Assembly (NCBI GenBank): GCA_012518025.1
Contig: JAAYTP010000136.1
Span: 1 to 37,712, forward strand
DNA: 37,712 nucleotides
Reading direction: 5' to 3'
Origin: Clostridiaceae bacterium
GTDB lineage: Bacteria > Bacillota > Clostridia > DSM-8532
Position numbers and translations under genes: made by a program. Position 1 is the first letter of the stretch, and every line of letters begins with the position of its first letter. This document shows, piece after piece, positions 34,038-37,712 of this stretch. A model generated the notes under the pieces. It was given only the letters and a program-made list of their open reading frames with translations. It ran no database searches and was not told the DNA's origin.

Positions 34038-34643
34038 TCATTCTATTTTACCATACGAACGAGCCTTTTCTAATGAAATGTGAATGATCTCCTTCTCGGT
34101 TACAACCAGATCCGCCGGTTGGTCAAAAGCCTCAGAAGGGACATGTTCCAACACTTGAAAATCATAGGCGGGTGCCAGCAGTATGCAGTCATCTCTGAGC
34201 TGCGTTATGAATCGATCATAATAACCACCGCCAAAGCCTATACGATATCCCTTCCTGTCGAATGCGATTCCCGGAAGGATGACAAGATCAATGGTCTGAG
34301 GATTTGCGGCGGGTATGGAAAGATCAGGTTCCATGATTCCCATGGACCCTTTATTGAGGTCTGAATGCAGGTTTTTAATGGGAACTGCCTCCATTGTTTC
34401 CGCATCTTTTACGCGCGGTAGCAGTATTGTCTTTCCTGAGGCAATCCCCCTCTCTATAAGGAGATCAGTCCTTATCTCGTTCTGTATTGGCATATAGGCC
34501 ATGATTACCGAACTTTCTTTAAAAAACCGGCTTTCCACAATTCTTTTTTGGATTATATCTGATAGCGCCAGCACAGAGCCATTGTCAAGATTCCTTCTGC
34601 GCTTCATCATGGCCGCCCGTATATCTTTTTTATTGTTCTGCAT
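34038..34643 (-). CDS. 5-formyltetrahydrofolate cyclo-ligase
   Basis: 201 aa. Converts 5-formyl-THF to 5,10-methenyl-THF with ATP, returning the storage folate to the one-carbon pool. The family motif GYRIGFGGGYYDRF (nucleotide/folate loop) is near residue 135, and the N-terminal KKDIRAAMMKRRRNL helix is typical. It begins downstream of the terminator at 34689 and lies 24 nt before dnaE, so it may head the dnaE-mtrB transcript. Confidence 0.92.
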   Translation of the reverse strand: MQNNKKDIRAAMMKRRRNLDNGSVLALSDIIQKRIVESRFFKESSVIMAYMPIQNEIRTDLLIERGIASGKTILLPRVKDAETMEAVPIKNLHSDLNKGSMGIMEPDLSIPAANPQTIDLVILPGIAFDRKGYRIGFGGGYYDRFITQLRDDCILLAPAYDFQVLEHVPSEAFDQPADLVVTEKEIIHISLEKARSYGKIE

Positions 34644-34688
34644 CGTCCATCACCCGGTTATTCCAATACTCCAGCCTTGGGCTGACGC

Positions 34689-34713
34689 AAAAAAAGAAGC
34701 GGCCAAAGGCCGC
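34689..34713 (-). terminator. Intrinsic terminator after the zinc-ribbon gene
   Basis: GCGGCC / GGCCGC stem with a TTT loop, then TTCTTTTTTT on the minus strand, 20 nt after the stop. Confidence 0.88.
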
Positions 34714-34733
34714 AGGTTTGGTTATTCCAGCAA

Positions 34734-35078
34734 TTACTCGCCAAGCTTTGCGCCACATTTAGGACAGAAGGCATTCTCCTTGGTTACCTCTGTGCCACAG
34801 CTGGGGCATTTAAGTGCGTTTTTCAGCTCAAGAACCTTGTCGGAGAGTTCCTGGATCTTGGTCTCGATCTCAGCTATCTGACCGCAAAGCTCTGCATATG
34901 GGCTTTCGGTGCCGTTCTTGAATTCCTGATAAACCTGTTCACCAATCTTGAGATAGATTCCCTTAATGGTTTCCTTTTCAGTGCTGATTTGGGAATTGAG
35001 CTTGGTAATCTCAACAATGTCTTTACCCTTATCTGTCAGGTTCTTTCCAAACTTTTTTACATCGTCTAAGAATGACAT
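34734..35078 (-). CDS. Coiled-coil zinc-ribbon protein of unknown function
   Basis: 114 aa. N-terminal amphipathic segment (SFLDDVKKFGKNLTDKGKDI), a helical coiled-coil stretch to about residue 88, and a C-terminal zinc ribbon (CPSCG, 11 residues, CPKCG). Similar short proteins are common in Clostridia; no partner or reaction is known to me. AAGGAGG precedes the ATG by 8 nt. The gene is monocistronic with its own extended -10 promoter candidate and terminator. Confidence 0.82.
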   Translation of the reverse strand: MSFLDDVKKFGKNLTDKGKDIVEITKLNSQISTEKETIKGIYLKIGEQVYQEFKNGTESPYAELCGQIAEIETKIQELSDKVLELKNALKCPSCGTEVTKENAFCPKCGAKLGE

Positions 35079-35150
35079 AAATAAGACCTCCTTATAGGAT
35101 TATTATTTGCTTTATTATCCTGCTGCCTCAACAGCTTTTTTCACACTACT

Positions 35151-35159
35151 ATCATACCA
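35151..35159 (-). promoter_or_regulatory. Extended -10 candidate for the zinc-ribbon gene
   Basis: TGGTATGAT on the minus strand, 73 nt before the gene; no good -35 at 16-18 bp. Confidence 0.35.
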
Positions 35160-35201
35160 CAGGTTATTTCAGTATAACATTAAAAATTTCTAATCTTTGG
35201 A

Positions 35202-36458
35202 TTATAAACCGCTTTCCGCTGTTTTACCAGTACTACCGTTTGATGATCTCCTTCTTAAAATACTATTCACGGGAAATGGAGGAATGCCCGCCAATAGCAC
35301 CTTCATCTGGGGATGGGGTGCTGATTCTATTTTGTTCCCTTCTTCGTCATATAATTCCTTAAGGGTCAATTGTGTAAAAGAACCTTTCGGCGGCAGTATC
35401 TCTATGGTATCACCGGATCTGAAATGATTCCTCTGCTCCACAATGAGCCTTCCTGCCTCTTTATCATAACCTGTAACAAGGCCTATGAAATCGTAGCGAC
35501 GGATATATGAACTGGTGTTGTAATTATGGGCTTCAGATCCAGGCTTTCCATAGAAAAAGCCCGTTGTGAAATCCCTGTTGCTTACCTTTCCCACCTCTTC
35601 CATCCACTGGTCCGCATCCTGAAACCTGCCCTCATAAAAGGCGTCAATGGCTTCCCTGTACGCCTTTACAACCGTGGCCACATAGAAGGAACTCTTCACC
35701 CTTCCTTCGATCTTCAGGCTGGTCACACCGCTTTGGATGAGTTCGGGCAGATGGGGCAAAAGGCAAAGGTCTTTTGAATTAAAAACAAAGGTTCCCGAAC
35801 TGTATTCTTCAATAGGGTAATATTGCCCGGGTCTTTTTTCCTCCACCAGATGGTAGCGCCACCTGCAGGGATGGGCACAGTCGCCCTGGTTGGCATCACG
35901 GCCGGCCATGTAATTGCTTAAAAGGCACCTGCCCGAATAGGATATGCACATGGCTCCGTGGATGAAGACCTCCAGCTCCGCATCGGGCACCTTTTGACGG
36001 ATCTCACGGATCTCATCATAAGACAGCTCCCTGGCAAGAACAATCCTTTTTGCGCCAAGCCTGTGCCAGAATTCCACCGTCCTGTAGTTGGCGGTGCTGG
36101 TCTGGGTGCTGATATGAATGGGCAGATCGGGCTGGGTCTCCCTTATGATCTGGAATATACCGGGATCAGATACGATCACCCCGTCAATCCCGGTTTCTAC
36201 TGCCTCCTCTAAAAAGGACACAACATTACCGACGTTTTGATTATGGGCAATGATATTCATGGTCAGGTATGCCTTTTTCCCATGTTCATGGGCATAGGAT
36301 ACCCCTTCTTTCATCTCGTCAAAGCTGAAATTATCGGAAGCTGTACGAAGCCCAAATAGTTTACCGGCAAGGTATACTGCATCGGCTCCGTACTGCACAG
36401 CCATCTTAAGTTTTTCCAGGTTGCCTGCCGGCGCCAGAAGTTCAACTCTTTTTTTCAA
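35202..36458 (-). CDS. trhP: U32 family tRNA hydroxylation protein (TrhP / YrrO-like)
   Basis: 418 aa. Peptidase-U32-named protein with an N-terminal TIM-like half (ELLAPAGNLEKLKMAVQYGA) and the four-cysteine set expected to hold an Fe-S cluster (GAMCISYSGRC...GDCAHPCRW). In Bacillus and E. coli this group (TrhP) makes 5-hydroxyuridine at tRNA position 34 and is reported to depend on prephenate. Its neighbour trmR methylates that product, supporting the assignment over a protease role. Start is TTG behind GGAGGTG. Bacillus has two adjacent paralogues (yrrN, yrrO); only one is present here. A palindromic repeat separates it from trmR. Confidence 0.87.
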   Translation of the reverse strand: MKKRVELLAPAGNLEKLKMAVQYGADAVYLAGKLFGLRTASDNFSFDEMKEGVSYAHEHGKKAYLTMNIIAHNQNVGNVVSFLEEAVETGIDGVIVSDPGIFQIIRETQPDLPIHISTQTSTANYRTVEFWHRLGAKRIVLARELSYDEIREIRQKVPDAELEVFIHGAMCISYSGRCLLSNYMAGRDANQGDCAHPCRWRYHLVEEKRPGQYYPIEEYSSGTFVFNSKDLCLLPHLPELIQSGVTSLKIEGRVKSSFYVATVVKAYREAIDAFYEGRFQDADQWMEEVGKVSNRDFTTGFFYGKPGSEAHNYNTSSYIRRYDFIGLVTGYDKEAGRLIVEQRNHFRSGDTIEILPPKGSFTQLTLKELYDEEGNKIESAPHPQMKVLLAGIPPFPVNSILRRRSSNGSTGKTAESGL

Positions 36459-36493
36459 GGCACACCTCCGTATTATTTGCGCTCTGTGTTGTA

Positions 36494-36572
36494 TGTCATT
36501 ACAAGGGGAACGAAGTGAAGCGCGGCAATCTGCAAGATTGCTTCGTCAGTTGCACCTCCTCGCAATGACGTA
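36494..36572. repeat. Full palindromic intergenic repeat between trmR and trhP
   Basis: 79 bp starting TGTCATTACAAGGGGAACGA and ending CCTCGCAATGACGTA, with a central GCAATCT / AGATTGC inverted pair. This is the cleanest complete copy and lies inside a likely operon, so it may be transcribed as a long hairpin between the two coding regions. Confidence 0.85.
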
Positions 36573-36586
36573 TTGTGGTTTAATCC

Positions 36587-37240
36587 TCAATCTCCCCGCC
36601 TGTAGCTCACAGCCAAACCATCACCGATGGGAATGATGGCCGTGTCCAGCAAGGGATTCTTGCACAGGCTGTCCAGGTATTCTCCCAGTCTTACCGCAAT
36701 GGTTCTGTGTTTGTGGTCCACATGTCCTTTTTGAGCCACAAGGCCCCTGTAGAGAACATTATCGGAAAGGATGACCCCACCTTCCCTGATAAGTCTTAAA
36801 CACTCGGGCAGGTATTCCGGGTACTGACCCTTTGAGGCATCCAGAAATATCATATCATATGGCGTTGTAAGGCATTGCAGGATTTCAAATGCATCGCCTC
36901 TCAGGACACGGATGTTGCTGCCAAAGCCCGATCTTTGAATATTCCTTTCAGCAAGGCTTGCGGTCTCTTCAAGGATTTCAATGGTATCGATATGGAACTT
37001 TCCTTTAGAAGCAGCGGCCATAATAAGGGCTGAATACCCTATGGCCGTGCCAACCTCAAGGATTCTTGCAGGCCTTTGTATTTTAACCATTATTCTTAAA
37101 AGTGCAGCTGTTTCCGGGGGAATGATGGGAATATGGTTTATAGCGGCATATTCCTCCAACTCCTTAAAGATGCCCTCTTCCCGGGCTATGGTCTTTCTTA
37201 TGAATTCATCTATCTCCGGATACCTGATTCTGTCCTCCAA
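36587..37240 (-). CDS. trmR: tRNA 5-hydroxyuridine methyltransferase (TrmR / YrrM-like)
   Basis: 217-aa SAM-dependent O-methyltransferase. SAM motif I is ILEVGTAIGYSALIMA (residues ~60-75), with the acidic motif DTIEILEE, the metal-binding DMIFLDASKGQY and the SDNVLYRG segment of the catechol-OMT-like fold. In Bacillus TrmR (YrrM) converts ho5U34 to 5-methoxyuridine. Position between mltG and the U32 gene matches the Bacillus yrrL-yrrM-yrrN-yrrO order. Start is a TTG preceded by AAAGGTG. By sequence alone it could be a generic O-methyltransferase; context makes TrmR likely. Confidence 0.85.
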   Translation of the reverse strand: MEDRIRYPEIDEFIRKTIAREEGIFKELEEYAAINHIPIIPPETAALLRIMVKIQRPARILEVGTAIGYSALIMAAASKGKFHIDTIEILEETASLAERNIQRSGFGSNIRVLRGDAFEILQCLTTPYDMIFLDASKGQYPEYLPECLRLIREGGVILSDNVLYRGLVAQKGHVDHKHRTIAVRLGEYLDSLCKNPLLDTAIIPIGDGLAVSYRRGD

Positions 37241-37294
37241 AACCTTTCACCTTTCCCATGGCAAAGGAGTATCAAAATGATATGCAGTGAATTA

Positions 37295-37313
37295 AGGCGG
37301 CTGTTAGCCGCCT
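37295..37313 (-). terminator. Hairpin between mltG and trmR
   Basis: AGGCGGCT / AGCCGCCT with a 3-nt loop, 5 nt after the mltG stop on the minus strand. The tail TAATT is a poor T-run, so read-through into trmR is likely. Confidence 0.5.
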
Positions 37314-37318
37314 CAATC

Positions 37319-37712
37319 TCAGTTAAATCCGCTTACTCCGTATTTTCTCTGATCATTCAGATGTCCTTCAAATGTCTCGTTATAGATATTGACGCCATCC
37401 GGTGTGGCAAAGAAGTACAGGTATTTGGTTTCTTCCGGATACAGGGCCGCTTCTATAGCATCCACCCTTGGAGAGCATATGGGTCCCGGCGGGAGTCCAA
37501 AATTCCTGTAGGTGTTGTAGGGACTGTTTATCTCCAGATCCTTATTGAGAACAGCCGTAGTCCTTCCCAAGCCCTGATAAATTCTGGCATATTGTATGGT
37601 AGCGTCGCACTGCAGCATCATGGGAGGATCAAGGTTCAGCCTGTTGTGGAAGACACTGGAGATCTTCTTATAATCGGCAGGGTATTTTGCCTCCATCTCA
37701 ATGAGGGATGCA
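37319..37712 (-). CDS. mltG: Endolytic transglycosylase MltG, C-terminal part (runs off window)
   Basis: At least 130 codons; the window edge cuts the 5' end, and the ORF track's ATG at 37696 is internal. Coding continues upstream as ASLIE, completing the MltG signature ASLIEMEA, whose Glu is the catalytic residue. Further family segments: FHNRLNLDPPMMLQCDATIQ, INSPYNTYRNFGLPPGPI and KYLYFFATPDG. MltG cleaves nascent glycan strands at the membrane and limits their length. It is followed by trmR, as in Bacillus. Confidence 0.92.
   Translation of the reverse strand, partial: ASLIEMEAKYPADYKKISSVFHNRLNLDPPMMLQCDATIQYARIYQGLGRTTAVLNKDLEINSPYNTYRNFGLPPGPICSPRVDAIEAALYPEETKYLYFFATPDGVNIYNETFEGHLNDQRKYGVSGFN

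Overview
This window looks like housekeeping chromosome from an endospore-forming member of the Clostridia (Firmicutes). Three things point there. It holds a full-length spoIVA, nearly co-linear with the Bacillus protein. Ribosome binding sites are strong AGGAGG types and frequently precede TTG starts. Gene neighbourhoods are typical of Gram-positive genomes: rpsB-tsf-pyrH-frr, mltG-trmR-trhP, and dnaE close to pfkA. EF-Ts is the short type and a TRAP (MtrB) protein is present, which fits a deep clostridial lineage better than Bacillus. Species cannot be named from the sequence alone.

Layout, left half. 1-3 kb (+): a chorismate mutase/shikimate dehydrogenase fusion overlapping shikimate kinase, then a D-Ala-D-Ala carboxypeptidase. 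3.2-7 kb (+): an aminotransferase with a promoter inside a perfect dyad, purB, and a GntR/HutC regulator. 7.2-10.7 kb (+): spoIVA, an M18 aminopeptidase with an AT-hook-like N-terminus, and a Cys-rich YkgJ-type protein. 10.8-13.3 kb (-): tyrosine recombinase, MGMT-type protein and HMCES/YedK-type DNA-protein crosslink protein, separated by interspersed palindromic repeats. 13.7-17.7 kb (-): frr, pyrH, tsf, rpsB, a ComFB-like protein and a YqeG phosphatase. 17.9-20.4 kb (+): a polytopic membrane protein, ilvE and tRNA-Gln(CUG).

Layout, right half. 20.5 kb (-): ruvC. 21.2-23.9 kb (+): argG-argH. 24-27 kb (-): a small helical protein, a polysaccharide deacetylase, a cobalamin adenosyltransferase and a small membrane protein. 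27.2-27.5 kb (+): two tandem paralogous microproteins (36 and 40 aa) missing from the ORF track. 27.5-34.6 kb (-): pgsA, thioesterase, pfkA, a DUF2007-like protein, mtrB, dnaE and 5-formyl-THF cyclo-ligase. 34.7-37.7 kb (-): a zinc-ribbon protein, trhP, trmR and the 3' part of mltG.

Themes. Aromatic metabolism recurs: shikimate enzymes, chorismate mutase (prephenate), a TRAP regulator, and the tRNA U34 hydroxylation/methylation pair TrhP-TrmR, whose hydroxylase is reported to depend on prephenate. A family of about 80-bp palindromic intergenic repeats built on GTCATTGCGAG / CTCGCAATGAC has at least five clusters, and a degenerate arm forms part of a terminator. I see no phage, insertion sequence, CRISPR array or obvious defence island. 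The least explained items are the twin FWDRG microproteins, the adjacent structured intergenic region, the AT-hook aminopeptidase and the TRAP variant.
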